Counted from the stretch's first letter, positions 1 to 8,684 are shown. The stretch is 64,000 nt of DNA from Streptomyces bicolor (GCF_000719285.1 NZ_JOFS01000002.1:62001-126000), one strand, 5' to 3'. Notes: a model not told the origin generated them from the sequence alone. Made by a program: numbers and translations.

Positions 1-10
1 GCAAAGTTCC

Positions 11-41
11 TTTCCGGTCACCCGGTGCCACAGACCGGAAA
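11..41. promoter_or_regulatory. Inverted repeat upstream of the nitrate transporter
   Basis: A perfect 9-bp inverted repeat, TTTCCGGTC at 11-19 and GACCGGAAA at 33-41, is separated by 13 nt and lies about 70 bp before the narK start. In Streptomyces this promoter is controlled by nitrogen regulators (GlnR, NnaR), so a regulator site is plausible. Which protein binds is inference; the spacing does not match a clean GlnR a/b-site array. Confidence 0.4.
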
Positions 42-111
42 CGCGCCCTCCCTACCTTCGGGATCAGCCACTCGAAAAGCGCGACCGAGCCCCGAAGACC
101 GTGGAGGCGTC

Positions 112-1494
112 ATGACAGCCCCTAGCACAGCCCCCGCCTCGAGCAGGGGAGGCCGCTGGATAGACCACTGGGACCCCGAGAGCGAGACCTTCTGGAACGA
201 GACCGGTGAGAAGGTAGCCCGCCGGAACCTGTTCTTCTCCGTCCTCTCCGAGCACATCGGGTTCTCGATCTGGACCCTGTGGTCCGTGATGGTGCTCTTC
301 ATGGGACCGGAGTACGGGCTCACCCCGGCCGACAAGTTCACGATCGTCTCGATGGCCACGCTGGTCGGCGCCATCGTCCGCGTGCCCTACACCTTCGCCG
401 TCGCCGTGTTCGGCGGCCGGATGTGGACGGTGATCTCGGCGAGCCTGCTGCTCCTGCCGACGGTCGCCGCGTTCGCCGTGATGGAGCCGGGGACGTCGTT
501 CACCACGTTCCTGCTGTGCGCGATGCTGGCCGGTGTCGGCGGCGGAAACTTCGCCTCCAGCATGACCAACATCAACGCCTTCTTCCCCCTCCGTAAGAAG
601 GGGTGGGCGCTCGGGCTCAACGCCGGCGGCGGCAACATCGGTGTGCCCGTGGTGCAGCTCGTCGGTCTCGCGGTCATCGGCGCCAGCGGGGGCCCGCGCG
701 TGCTGCTCGGGATCTACATCCCGTTCATCGTGATCGCCGCCGTCCTCGCGTGGTTCAAGATGGACAGCATCTCGTCCGTCAAGAACGACACCGGCGCGGC
801 CAAGGACGCCGTGAAGGACGCCCACACCTGGATCATGTCCTTCCTCTACATCGGTACCTTCGGATCCTTCATCGGGTACAGCTTCGCCTTCGGCCTCGTC
901 CTCCAGACCCAGTTCGGCCGTACGCCGCTGGAGTCCGCGTACGTCACCTTCATCGGCCCGCTGCTCGGCTCCCTGATCCGCCCCCTGGGCGGCTCGCTCG
1001 CCGACCGGTTCGGCGGCGCGAAGATCACGCTGTGGAACTACGTCGCCATGGCCGCCGCGACCGCGGTCATCATCGTGGCCTCGATGGAGAAGTCGCTGGC
1101 CCTGTTCACCACCGCGTTCATCGCCCTGTTCGTCCTGTCCGGCCTCGGCAACGGCTCGACGTTCAAGATGATCCCCGGCATCTTCCACAACAAGGCCCTC
1201 GCCAAGGGACTCACCGGTGACGAGGCCGCCGCGTACGGCCGCCGCCTCTCCGGCGCCTCCATGGGTCTCATCGGCGCGGTGGGCGCGCTCGGCGGACTCG
1301 GCATCAACCTCGCCTTCCGCCAGTCCTTCCTCACCGTGGGCTCCGGCACCGGCGCCTTCGTCGCCTTCCTCGCCTTCTACGGCGCCTGCTTCGCGGTCAC
1401 CTGGGCCGTATACCTTCGCCGCCCGGCGGCCTCCGAGACCCACGCCACATCGGCGACCGAGGCAAAGCCGCAGCTCAGCTACGCCGAGGTGTGA
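112..1494 (+). CDS. narK: Nitrate/nitrite MFS transporter (NarK family)
   Basis: A 460-residue major-facilitator protein of the nitrate/nitrite porter family, acting in the cytoplasmic membrane. The nitrate signature GGGNFASSM is at residues 143-151, followed by a glycine-rich helix (NAGGGNIGVPV). A second signature, GNGSTFKMIPGIF, lies in the C-terminal half. Arg90 (IVRVPYTF) and an Arg in LIRPLGG match the pair of substrate-binding arginines known in NarK. The ATG at 112 is chosen because GGAGG lies 4 nt upstream and the protein then begins with a short soluble N-terminus; an ATG at 25 has no ribosome site. The next gene encodes the HemD-like nitrate regulator NnaR on the same strand, which supports a role in nitrate assimilation. 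Uptake versus nitrite export cannot be decided from sequence. Confidence 0.9.
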   Translation: MTAPSTAPASSRGGRWIDHWDPESETFWNETGEKVARRNLFFSVLSEHIGFSIWTLWSVMVLFMGPEYGLTPADKFTIVSMATLVGAIVRVPYTFAVAVFGGRMWTVISASLLLLPTVAAFAVMEPGTSFTTFLLCAMLAGVGGGNFASSMTNINAFFPLRKKGWALGLNAGGGNIGVPVVQLVGLAVIGASGGPRVLLGIYIPFIVIAAVLAWFKMDSISSVKNDTGAAKDAVKDAHTWIMSFLYIGTFGSFIGYSFAFGLVLQTQFGRTPLESAYVTFIGPLLGSLIRPLGGSLADRFGGAKITLWNYVAMAAATAVIIVASMEKSLALFTTAFIALFVLSGLGNGSTFKMIPGIFHNKALAKGLTGDEAAAYGRRLSGASMGLIGAVGALGGLGINLAFRQSFLTVGSGTGAFVAFLAFYGACFAVTWAVYLRRPAASETHATSATEAKPQLSYAEV

Positions 1495-1521
1495 CGTAAC
1501 ACTGCCGACATGAAGCCGAAC

Positions 1522-1551
1522 CGAGCCTGTCACGCACCGTTGACAGGCTCG
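1522..1551. terminator. Hairpin between narK and nnaR
   Basis: A perfect 11-bp stem (CGAGCCTGTCA at 1522-1532, TGACAGGCTCG at 1541-1551) with an 8-nt loop begins 27 bp after the narK stop. It lacks a T-tract, as is usual for Streptomyces hairpins. It could terminate narK or partly attenuate read-through into nnaR. Confidence 0.5.
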
Positions 1552-1642
1552 ATCGGCATGCAGGTGCGAGCACCATCGGAAATAGCCACCCGGTATGCGA
1601 TCACCTGGGCAAGCACCACAACTCGAGTGCGGGACGAGAGTT

Positions 1643-2794
1643 ATGTACGACGAACAGCAGCAACCGGAACACGGGCCGCTCGCGGGGTTCACCGTGGGCG
1701 TGACCGCCGCGCGCCGGGCCGACGAGCTCGGGGCGCTGCTTCAGCGTCGCGGCGCCGCCGTTCTGCACGCCCCTGCCCTGCGCATCGTGCCGCTCGCCGA
1801 CGACAGCGAGCTGCTCGCCGCCACCAAGGAGATCATCCAGCGGACGCCGGACGTCGTGGTCGCCACGACCGCGATCGGCTTCCGGGGCTGGATCGAGGCC
1901 GCCGACGGGTGGGGACTGGGCGAGGACCTGCTGGCCAGGCTGCGCGAGGTCGAAATGCTCGCGCGCGGGCCGAAGGTCAAGGGCGCGGTACGGGCCGCCG
2001 GGCTGACCGAGGACTGGTCGCCGTCCAGCGAGTCCATGGCCGAGGTGCTGGACCGGCTGCTGGAGGAGGGCGTCGACGGACGCCGTATCGCCGTACAGCT
2101 GCACGGTGAGCCGCTGCCCGGGTTCGTGGAGGCGCTGCGGGAAGGGGGAGCCGAGGTGCTCGGGGTGCCGGTCTACCGGTGGCTGCCGCCGGAGGACATC
2201 GGGCCGGTCGACCGCCTGCTGGACGCCACCGTCTCCCGCGGCCTGGACGCCCTCACCTTCACCAGCGCCCCGGCCGCGGCGTCCCTGCTGTCGCGGGCCG
2301 AGGAACGCGGGTTGCTGCCCGAAGTGATCTCCGCCCTTCACCACGACGTCCTTCCGGCCTGCGTCGGTCCGGTCACCGCGCTGCCGCTGCAGGCCCACGG
2401 AGTCGACACGGTCCAGCCCGCGCGCTTCCGGCTCGGGCCGCTGGTCCAGCTGCTGTGCCAGGAGCTGCCCGGCCGGGCCCGGTCGCTCCCGATCGCCGGG
2501 CACCAGGTGGAGATCCGGGGTCATGCGGTTCTGGTCGACGGGGTGCTGCGGCCCGTGCCGCCCGCCGGTATGTCACTGCTGCGGGCGCTGTCCCGGCGGC
2601 CGGGGTGGGTGGTGGCTCGGGCGGATCTGCTGCGGGCGCTGCCGGGCGCCGGGCGCGATGAGCATGCGGTGGAGACGGCGATGGCTCGGCTGCGGACGGC
2701 TCTCGGGGCGCCGAAGTTGATCCAGACGGTGGTGAAGCGGGGGTATCGGCTGGCGCTGGATCCGGCGGCCGACAGCAAGTACGCGGACGTGTGA
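1643..2794 (+). CDS. nnaR: HemD-like uroporphyrinogen-III synthase domain fused to a winged-helix DNA-binding domain (NnaR-type nitrogen regulator)
   Basis: 383 residues. Roughly residues 10-255 form the two-lobed HemD (uroporphyrinogen-III synthase) fold, including motifs such as VVATTAIGFRGW and LTFTSAPAAASL. Residues about 275-378 form an OmpR-type winged helix (LLRALSRRPGWVV, then HAVETAMARLRTAL and VVKRGYRL). This architecture is that of NnaR, a Streptomyces activator of nitrate/nitrite assimilation that works with GlnR. Its position directly after narK fits. The ATG at 1643 follows a weak purine-rich stretch; an upstream start at 1595 would add 16 unconserved-looking residues. Whether the HemD domain keeps catalytic activity or serves as a ligand sensor is not visible. 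Confidence 0.82.
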   Translation: MYDEQQQPEHGPLAGFTVGVTAARRADELGALLQRRGAAVLHAPALRIVPLADDSELLAATKEIIQRTPDVVVATTAIGFRGWIEAADGWGLGEDLLARLREVEMLARGPKVKGAVRAAGLTEDWSPSSESMAEVLDRLLEEGVDGRRIAVQLHGEPLPGFVEALREGGAEVLGVPVYRWLPPEDIGPVDRLLDATVSRGLDALTFTSAPAAASLLSRAEERGLLPEVISALHHDVLPACVGPVTALPLQAHGVDTVQPARFRLGPLVQLLCQELPGRARSLPIAGHQVEIRGHAVLVDGVLRPVPPAGMSLLRALSRRPGWVVARADLLRALPGAGRDEHAVETAMARLRTALGAPKLIQTVVKRGYRLALDPAADSKYADV

Positions 2795-2816
2795 GTCAGG
2801 CACCCGGCGTTGGTGC

Positions 2817-2910
2817 CGCCCTCGCTGGGGGCTCGCAGCCCCCAGACCCCCGCTTCGGCCTGAACGGCCTCGTCCTCAAACTCCCCCAGATGGGGTGCCC
2901 CCAGACGGGC
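2817..2910. repeat. Streptomyces-type intergenic repeat with hairpin
   Basis: The segment carries CTGGGGGCT-CGC-AGCCCCCAG (2825-2845, 9-bp stem), then an AGACCCCCGCTTCGG block and a CTGAACGGCCTCGTCCTC block. I recognise this wording from many Streptomyces intergenic regions. It lies between the convergent nnaR and DUF1772 genes and probably acts as a bidirectional terminator. The last codons of the DUF1772 gene run into it. Confidence 0.55.
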
Positions 2911-3406
2911 CGGAGCTGCTCGACCGGCGCTGACTACCCCCGTATCCCACCAGCGCCCTCGCCAAGCACCCCAACGCAACCGTCGACAACACCCCCCGCA
3001 CCACATTCCACGCCACCCACGGACCCTCGAACTCCTCCCGCTGCGCCCCCGGATCACCACCCCCCTCAAGCCCGTCGTTCAGCGGGATGTTGAAGGCGAC
3101 CGTGACCAGGAAGGCCAGGCCGTACGCCACCGCCGCCGCCCACACCCACCGCCGGTACGGCGTCCCGCGCAGCCGCCATGCCGAGACCCCCGTCAGCACC
3201 AGCGCCCCGAGGAAGCCCAGGAGGAACACCGGGTTCTGGATCACGTCGTTGATGTCGCGCATGACCTCGACGTACACCCGGTCCTCGCTCCGCGCGAGCC
3301 CCGGCATCACCGCGCAGGCGAACACGTAGAAGGCCCCGGCGATCAGGCCCATCGCGACGGTGGCCGCGCCCAGTACTGCTCCGGCGACTGTGTTGTTCCG
3401 TGTCAT
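2876..3406 (-). CDS. DUF1772 (anthrone-oxygenase-like) membrane protein
   Basis: 176 residues with four predicted membrane segments: residues about 9-35, 58-76, 85-105 and 134-152. The family (DUF1772) includes fungal anthrone oxygenases, but most bacterial members have unknown function. A conserved-looking NxPLN motif (FNIPLNDGLEG) follows the third helix, typical of the family. The final residues (GPSGGTPSGGV) are encoded by the intergenic repeat, so the natural C-terminus may have been replaced when the repeat arrived. Convergent with nnaR; no partner gene. Confidence 0.7.
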   Translation of the reverse strand: MTRNNTVAGAVLGAATVAMGLIAGAFYVFACAVMPGLARSEDRVYVEVMRDINDVIQNPVFLLGFLGALVLTGVSAWRLRGTPYRRWVWAAAVAYGLAFLVTVAFNIPLNDGLEGGGDPGAQREEFEGPWVAWNVVRGVLSTVALGCLARALVGYGGSQRRSSSSGPSGGTPSGGV

Positions 3407-3613
3407 GCCGTCCAGTCAACGGGCCAGACCGCGCCCCGAACATGGCCGTCACGCGCAGGCCCATATGCGGTCGTCCAGGGCCCGCCGACCGGTACGAGGG
3501 GTTCCGGCCCCGGGAGCGGGCAGGCACTGTTAGAGGGAACGGTTCCCCAGCCCTCCTCACGGCACCTCACCGACCCCTCCTGACCGGGGTGACTCCTAGG
3601 CGGTGACAGGCAC

Positions 3614-4210
3614 ATGGCACTGGGTACGGCCACGGACGCGTACGAGCTGCGGTTCGACGCCGGGCGGATCTGTCTGGATCTTCTCGCGACCACGCATCCC
3701 GAGGAACACCTCGACTCCCTCGAGGTGTTGTGCGCCTGGATCACCGGCGCCGGCCTCGTCCCACCGGGCACCTCGCTCGCTCACGCCGACGCCTCCTGGC
3801 TCGTCGCCTTCCGTGAACTGCGCGGACGCCTAGGGCAGTTGGTGCGGGGAGGTCTCGCCCCCGAGCCCTGGCCGTCGTACGACATCGCGCTCGCCCGGGT
3901 GAACGACATCGCCCTCGCCGCACCACCGGCACCCCGCGCCGTACGGAGTGAAGACGGCACCCTCGTACGGGAGTTGGACCGCCCACCCGAGTGCTGTGCC
4001 CTGCTCGGTGCCGTCGCCCGGGACGCCGTGGAACTGCTCACCGACCCCGTCGCGCGGGCCGCGCTGAGGGAGTGCGAGGGCGACAACTGCCCGATCGTCT
4101 ATCTCGACACCTCCCGGGGGCGCAGGAGGCGCTGGTGCTCCAGTGAGGTCTGCGGGAACCGCGAAAGGGTCGCCCGGCATCGCCGGCGCGCGGCTCTCTC
4201 GCGCGCCTGA
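3614..4210 (+). CDS. CGNR zinc-finger / ABATE-domain protein
   Basis: 198 residues. The N-terminal part (about 10-150) is the ABATE (putative stress-induced transcription regulator) domain; it includes the family motif with an early Asp-Leu-Leu after a short beta strand. The C-terminal CGNR finger has Cys154, Cys159, Cys175 and Cys180 (C-x4-C ... C-x4-CGNR) followed by a basic tail (RERVARHRRR). Proteins of this family are presumed transcriptional regulators. No target is apparent; the adjacent sigU operon is transcribed in the same direction, 265 bp downstream. Start ATG at 3614. Confidence 0.78.
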   Translation: MALGTATDAYELRFDAGRICLDLLATTHPEEHLDSLEVLCAWITGAGLVPPGTSLAHADASWLVAFRELRGRLGQLVRGGLAPEPWPSYDIALARVNDIALAAPPAPRAVRSEDGTLVRELDRPPECCALLGAVARDAVELLTDPVARAALRECEGDNCPIVYLDTSRGRRRRWCSSEVCGNRERVARHRRRAALSRA

Positions 4211-4475
4211 CAGTCCGTTATGTGGCTTCTGTGGGTTGGCTGTCGAAGTGATTTCGATTACATCTCGTTTACCTACGCACCCGTAGGGAAGCAGCGAATC
4301 GATCTTGCCGATGTGGTGGAAATGTAAAGATCGCACGGTGGGAATGTGCTGTCATGTCCCGCTCGTCACGTCACTCCGCAGAAAACTGTCGCCTCACTTT
4401 GAACATCCAACGCGCCGCTTGCGTACGGGTGGTCGAGCGACCGACTGGGGGAACCCCCGGACATCGGAGGTGGGC

Positions 4476-5051
4476 GTGCGCAAGGATTCCGTCGTGGCCA
4501 ATGAACGTGGATCGAGGGCCCGACATCGCATGTCCCAGCCCTCGGAACCTGATGAGGAGCTGATGCGTGCGCTGTACAGAGAGCACGCCGGACCTCTCCT
4601 TGCGTATGTCCTTCGGCTGGTCGCCGGTGATCGGCAACGAGCAGAGGACGTCGTGCAGGAGACGCTCATCCGTGCCTGGAAGAACGCCGGACAGCTCAAT
4701 CGAGCGACCGGATCGGTACGCCCCTGGCTGGTGACGGTCGCGAGGCGCATCGTCATCGACGGCCACCGCAGCCGGCAGGCCCGGCCGCAGGAGGTCGATC
4801 CGTCGCCGCTGGAGGTCATCCCCGCGGAGGACGAGATCGACAAGGCGCTGTGGCTGATGACGCTGTCGGACGCACTCGACGACCTGACCCCCGCACACCG
4901 GGAGGTGCTGGTCGAGACGTACTTCAAGGGGCGTACGGTCAATGAGGCGGCGGAGACGCTGGGCATACCCAGTGGCACCGTCCGCTCCAGGGTCTTCTAT
5001 GCCCTGCGGTCGATGAAGCTGGCTCTGGAGGAGCGGGGGGTGACGGCGTGA
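4476..5051 (+). CDS. sigU: ECF RNA polymerase sigma factor (SigU-type)
   Basis: 191 residues. Region 2 (LYREHAGPLLAYVLRLV ... AEDVVQETLIRAWKN) and region 4 (LTPAHREVLVETYFKG ... AAETLGIPSGTVRSR) are complete, with no region 1.1 or region 3, so this is an extracytoplasmic-function sigma factor. I prefer the GTG at 4476 because GGAGG lies 5 nt upstream; an internal ATG at 4530 is the alternative. The stop overlaps the start of the anti-sigma gene, giving coupled synthesis of the pair. By gene order it corresponds to S. coelicolor SigU, which affects secreted proteins and differentiation. Confidence in the family is high, in the name moderate. Confidence 0.85.
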   Translation: MRKDSVVANERGSRARHRMSQPSEPDEELMRALYREHAGPLLAYVLRLVAGDRQRAEDVVQETLIRAWKNAGQLNRATGSVRPWLVTVARRIVIDGHRSRQARPQEVDPSPLEVIPAEDEIDKALWLMTLSDALDDLTPAHREVLVETYFKGRTVNEAAETLGIPSGTVRSRVFYALRSMKLALEERGVTA

Positions 5052-5881
5052 TGAGTGTTTACGGGGGAAACCAGGGATTCGGGATGGGCGGTTCGGGTAT
5101 GTCTGGACCCATGACGGGACATCCGGTTCCGAGCGAGCACGAGACCGTCGGCGCCTACGCCCTCGGGATTCTCGACGACGCCGAGGCAACCGCTTTCGAA
5201 GCCCACCTCGCGACCTGCGAGTGGTGCGCCCAGCAGCTGGACGAGCTCGCCGGGATGGAGCCGATGCTGGCCGCGCTCGCGGACCTGCCCGGTTCCGGCT
5301 CACCCGCCATCGGCGAGTCCCTCTCGGCGAAGCCCAGCCCGCGGCTGGTGAACAAGCTCGTCGACGAGGTCGCCGAGCGCCGCGCCCAGAAGCGCCGGCG
5401 CAGCTTCTACATGGTGGCCGCGGCGGCCGCGCTGATCGTCGGCGGTCCGTTCGCCGCGATCGCGACGACCGGTGACGACAGCGGGGGCGGCCGGACGAAC
5501 CAGGCGACCACGCTGACCAACTCCGCCAAGGACCTGTTCACCAGCATGAAGACCAAGGTCTCGGGGACCGACTCGACGACCGGGGTCACCGCCACCGTCG
5601 GCATGGAAGAGAAGCTCTGGGGCATCGAAACGGGCCTTGAGCTCAAGGGGGTCAAGGGTCCGCTCAAGTGCTCCCTGATCTTCGTCAGCAAGGACGGCGA
5701 GCGTGAGACGGCCGCCTCCTGGTCCGTCGGCAAGTGGGGCTACGGCATTCCGGACGCCAAGACCGAGCAGGCCCGGAACCCGCTCTACATCACCGGCGGT
5801 GTGTCCATGTCCATGGACGAGGTCGACCACGTCGAGGTCATGGACTTCGACGGAAACAAGCTCGCCGAGGTCGACGTATAG
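5051..5881 (+). CDS. rsuA: Membrane anti-sigma factor with zinc-finger (ZAS) domain
   Basis: 276 residues. A ZAS/zf-HC2 motif lies near the N-terminus (His30 and His52-x3-Cys56-x2-Cys59), which in relatives binds the sigma factor in the cytoplasm. One membrane helix follows at about residues 118-140 (MVAAAAALIVGGPFAAIA). The last ~130 residues would be outside and resemble the RskA C-terminal domain. ATG at 5051 overlaps the sigU TGA by one base; a GTG at 5048 is also possible. The pairing implies membrane sequestration of SigU with release by an external signal, presumably through regulated proteolysis (family knowledge). Confidence 0.82.
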   Translation: MSVYGGNQGFGMGGSGMSGPMTGHPVPSEHETVGAYALGILDDAEATAFEAHLATCEWCAQQLDELAGMEPMLAALADLPGSGSPAIGESLSAKPSPRLVNKLVDEVAERRAQKRRRSFYMVAAAAALIVGGPFAAIATTGDDSGGGRTNQATTLTNSAKDLFTSMKTKVSGTDSTTGVTATVGMEEKLWGIETGLELKGVKGPLKCSLIFVSKDGERETAASWSVGKWGYGIPDAKTEQARNPLYITGGVSMSMDEVDHVEVMDFDGNKLAEVDV

Positions 5882-5951
5882 CGAGCCGTAGCTTTTCCGG
5901 GTCCCCTTCGCGTACGGTTGACGGCTGCCCAGCACGTCAGAAGGGGGCCCG

Positions 5952-8339
5952 GTGGCCGCTCAGGCTCAACAGGAAACCGCGCTCGAAGACTCTCTGAGAG
6001 ACCGAGAGATCAGCGTCGAACAGGAACACCTGGACCGGGTGTACAGGCGCCTCGAGGAGAAGATCCACGAGGCCGAGTTCCTGATGAACGACGCGGCCAA
6101 GCGCGGCCAGGTCGGCACGCCCGGCGCGCTCGCCGAGCGGGACGCACAGGTCTTCCGGGCGGGCGTCCACCTCAACCGGCTCAACAACGAGTTCGAGGAC
6201 TTCCTCTTCGGCCGTATCGACCTGCTGCTCGGCAAGGACGGCAAGAAGGGGCCGGACGGCGCCTACACCGCGGTCGAACCCGCCGAGGGCGCGGTGCGCG
6301 ACGACAACACCGCCGACATCGCCGAGACCCTGCACATCGGCCGCATCGGTGTGCTCGACCAGGACTACGCCCCGCTCGTCATCGACTGGCGGGCCCCGGC
6401 CGCGGCGCCCTTCTACCGCTCCACCCCGGTCGATCCGGGGCGGGTCGTACGGCGCCGGGTCATCCGCTCCAAGGGCCGCAAGGTGCTCGGCGTCGAGGAC
6501 GACCTGATGCGCCCCGAGCTCAAGGCCTTCCTCGACGGCGACGAGCTGCCCGTCATCGGCGACGGCGCCCTCATGGCCGCCCTCGGCCAGGCCCGCACCC
6601 ACACCATGCGGGACATCGTCGCGTCCATCCAGGCCGAGCAGGACCTGGTCATCCGCGCCCCCGCCGCCTCGGTGACCTACGTCGAGGGCGGCCCCGGCAC
6701 CGGCAAGACCGCCGTCGCCCTGCACCGCGCCGCCTACCTCCTCTACCAGGACCGGCGCCGCTACGCGGGCGGCATCCTGATCGTCTCGCCGACCCCGCTG
6801 CTGGTGGCGTACACCGAGGGCGTGCTCCCGTCGCTGGGCGAGGAGGGCCAGGTCGCCATCCGTGCGATCGGCTCGCTCGTCGACGGCGCCGAGGCCACGC
6901 TGTACGACTCCCCGGCCACGGCCCGCGCCAAGGGCTCGTACCGCATGCTCAAGGTGCTGCGGAAGGCGGCGCGGGGCGCGCTGGAGCTGGGGCCGGGCGA
7001 CGGAGCCGCTGCTGGGCGGCCGGTCTCCGGTGACACGGGGCAGCTCGCCTTCGGCGGCGACGACGCCGACGCGCCCGCCCGGACCCCCGCCGGACCTCCC
7101 ACCCGTCTGCGCGTGGTCGCCTTCGGCCGCCGGCTCGAACTGGAGGCCGGTGAGCTGGAGCGGATCCGCCGCACCGCCCTCAGCGGCACCGCCCCCGTGA
7201 ACCTGCTGCGCCCGCGCGCCCGCAAGCTGCTGCTCGACGCCCTGTGGGCGAAGTCGGGCGGCGCCTCCCGGCACACCGACCCGGAACTCGCCGCCGAGCT
7301 GCGCTCCTCCTTCGACGAGGACGTCACCTCGGAGGACAGCTTCATCGCCTTCCTCGACGCCTGGTGGCCGGAGCTGACCCCGAAGGCCGTTCTGGCGGCG
7401 ATGGCCGACGAGCGCCGCCTCGGCCGCTGGGCCCGCCGGATCCTCAACCCCGGCGAGATCCGCAAGGTGGCCCGCTCCCTCAAGCGGGACGGCCTCTCCG
7501 TGCACGACATCGCCATGCTCGACGAGCTCCAGGCGATCCTCGGCGTCCCGGCCCGCCCGAAGAAGAAGCGCGAACTGGACCCGCTCGACCAGCTCACCGG
7601 CCTGGAGGAGCTGATGCCGGTGCGCGAGGAGTCGCAGCGCGAGCGCGCCGAGCGGCTGGCGGCCGAGCGTGTCGAGTACGCCCACGTCATCGTCGACGAG
7701 GCCCAGGACCTCACGCCGATGCAGTGGCGGATGGTCGGCCGCCGGGGTCGCCACGCGACCTGGACGATCGTCGGCGACCCGGCCCAGTCGTCCTGGTCCG
7801 ACGTGGACGAGGCGGCCGAGGCGCGCGACGAGGCCCTCGGCACCCGCCCGCGCCGCCGCTTCCAGCTCACCGTGAACTACCGCAACCCGGCCGAGATCGC
7901 CGAGCTCGCGGCGAAGGTGCTGGCCCTCGCCATGCCGGGATCCACGGCCCCGTCGGCGGTCCGCTCCACCGGCGTACAGCCCCGCTTCGGTGTCGTACGG
8001 GACTCCCTGGCACAGACCGTCCGCGAGGAGGCAGCCCGGCTGCTCGACCAGGTCGACGGGACGGTCGGCGTCGTCGTCGCCATGCAGCGGCGCGAGGAGG
8101 CGGCCAAGTGGCTCGCCGGACTCGGCGACCGGGTCGTGGCGCTCGGCAGCCTGGAGGCGAAGGGCCTGGAGTACGACGCGACGGTCGTCGTCTCCCCGGC
8201 GGAGATCGCGGACGAGTCGCCGGCCGGACTGCGGGTGCTGTACGTCGCCCTGACCCGGGCCACCCAGCAGCTGACGGTGGTCTCGACGGAGCGCGACGAG
8301 CCGGACGCGACCGGGGTGCCGGACCTGCTGAGGGACTGA
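5952..8339 (+). CDS. UvrD/HelD-type superfamily 1 helicase (RNA polymerase recycling factor HelD-like)
   Basis: 795 residues starting at GTG 5952, 4 nt after an AGGGGG ribosome site. The N-terminus (about 1-85) is a charged coiled coil (LDRVYRRLEEKIHEAEFLM), typical of HelD, which inserts into RNA polymerase. Walker A is GGPGTGKT near residue 246 and Walker B/motif II is VDEAQD near 581. Motifs III-VI follow (GDPAQSSWSD, NYRNPAEI, SLEAKGLEYD, LYVALTRATQQL). A family-specific ~250-residue insertion separates the two ATPase halves. HelD proteins clear stalled or DNA-bound RNA polymerase, and some relatives give rifamycin tolerance; I cannot assign which HelD paralogue this is. Confidence 0.85.
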   Translation: MAAQAQQETALEDSLRDREISVEQEHLDRVYRRLEEKIHEAEFLMNDAAKRGQVGTPGALAERDAQVFRAGVHLNRLNNEFEDFLFGRIDLLLGKDGKKGPDGAYTAVEPAEGAVRDDNTADIAETLHIGRIGVLDQDYAPLVIDWRAPAAAPFYRSTPVDPGRVVRRRVIRSKGRKVLGVEDDLMRPELKAFLDGDELPVIGDGALMAALGQARTHTMRDIVASIQAEQDLVIRAPAASVTYVEGGPGTGKTAVALHRAAYLLYQDRRRYAGGILIVSPTPLLVAYTEGVLPSLGEEGQVAIRAIGSLVDGAEATLYDSPATARAKGSYRMLKVLRKAARGALELGPGDGAAAGRPVSGDTGQLAFGGDDADAPARTPAGPPTRLRVVAFGRRLELEAGELERIRRTALSGTAPVNLLRPRARKLLLDALWAKSGGASRHTDPELAAELRSSFDEDVTSEDSFIAFLDAWWPELTPKAVLAAMADERRLGRWARRILNPGEIRKVARSLKRDGLSVHDIAMLDELQAILGVPARPKKKRELDPLDQLTGLEELMPVREESQRERAERLAAERVEYAHVIVDEAQDLTPMQWRMVGRRGRHATWTIVGDPAQSSWSDVDEAAEARDEALGTRPRRRFQLTVNYRNPAEIAELAAKVLALAMPGSTAPSAVRSTGVQPRFGVVRDSLAQTVREEAARLLDQVDGTVGVVVAMQRREEAAKWLAGLGDRVVALGSLEAKGLEYDATVVVSPAEIADESPAGLRVLYVALTRATQQLTVVSTERDEPDATGVPDLLRD

Positions 8340-8417
8340 CCGGGGCCGAACGGGGGCACTGTGGACGGCCCGGAAACGAACTCGCGGTACGGGAATGGCC
8401 CTACGGGATCTGTTTGT

Positions 8418-8563
8418 TAGCCTGGGTGTGACACCGGCTCGATCCAAGCCCCCGGGCCCAACCTTCGTCGCTACGAGCGACCACTTGCCGCGAGGCGAGC
8501 ATGGCGGGTCGGTGTCATGAACGTAAGAGAGGCCCACGTCACGATGTGACGTGGGCCTCTCTT
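8418..8563 (+). ncRNA. Candidate structured small RNA ending in a strong terminator
   Basis: A HrdB-like -10 (TAGCCT, 8418-8423) is followed by a segment with nested complementarity. TGACACCG at 8429-8436 pairs with CGGTGTCA at 8510-8517, closing the domain. Inside are TCGCT-ACG-AGCGA (8468-8480) and CTTGCC-GCGA-GGCGAG (8484-8499, a GNRA-tetraloop hairpin). The 18-bp terminator stem follows at 8525-8563. No coding frame explains this. The -35 region is poor. It could be a free sRNA after helD, or the 5' leader of the malic enzyme gene. Expression is inference. Confidence 0.5.
8525..8563. terminator. Strong 18-bp hairpin terminator
   Basis: A perfect 18-bp inverted repeat runs from AAGAGAGGCCCACGTCAC (8525-8542) to GTGACGTGGGCCTCTCTT (8546-8563) with loop GAT. 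The 3' arm ends in CTCTCTTCTT, a modest pyrimidine/T tail. This is one of the strongest hairpins in the window and closes the candidate sRNA. Confidence 0.8.
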
Positions 8564-8684
8564 CTTGCACAGACGTGGCGAACAATACGTTCGCAATTCA
8601 AGCCCGGCTAACTCCTACTCAGCGGTAGGTGCGACGATCGGACGGCATACCAGCGACACACGGTGAAAGCAGAGGAAGTCGGCC

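Noticed and set aside
64..1692. 542-residue minus-strand frame opposite narK
   Set aside because: Low-complexity Gly/Glu/Arg/His composition and exact overlap with a well-supported transporter gene.
5937..8585. An 882-residue open frame antisense to the helD gene
   Set aside because: It is Arg/Gly/Asp-rich, has no domain, and mirrors the third-position GC bias of the helicase gene; typical antisense artefact in high-GC DNA.
8340..8684. Rifamycin-associated element controlling helD
   Set aside because: A CTTGCCGCGAGGCGAG hairpin looked similar, but it lies downstream of helD and does not match the element's length or symmetry.
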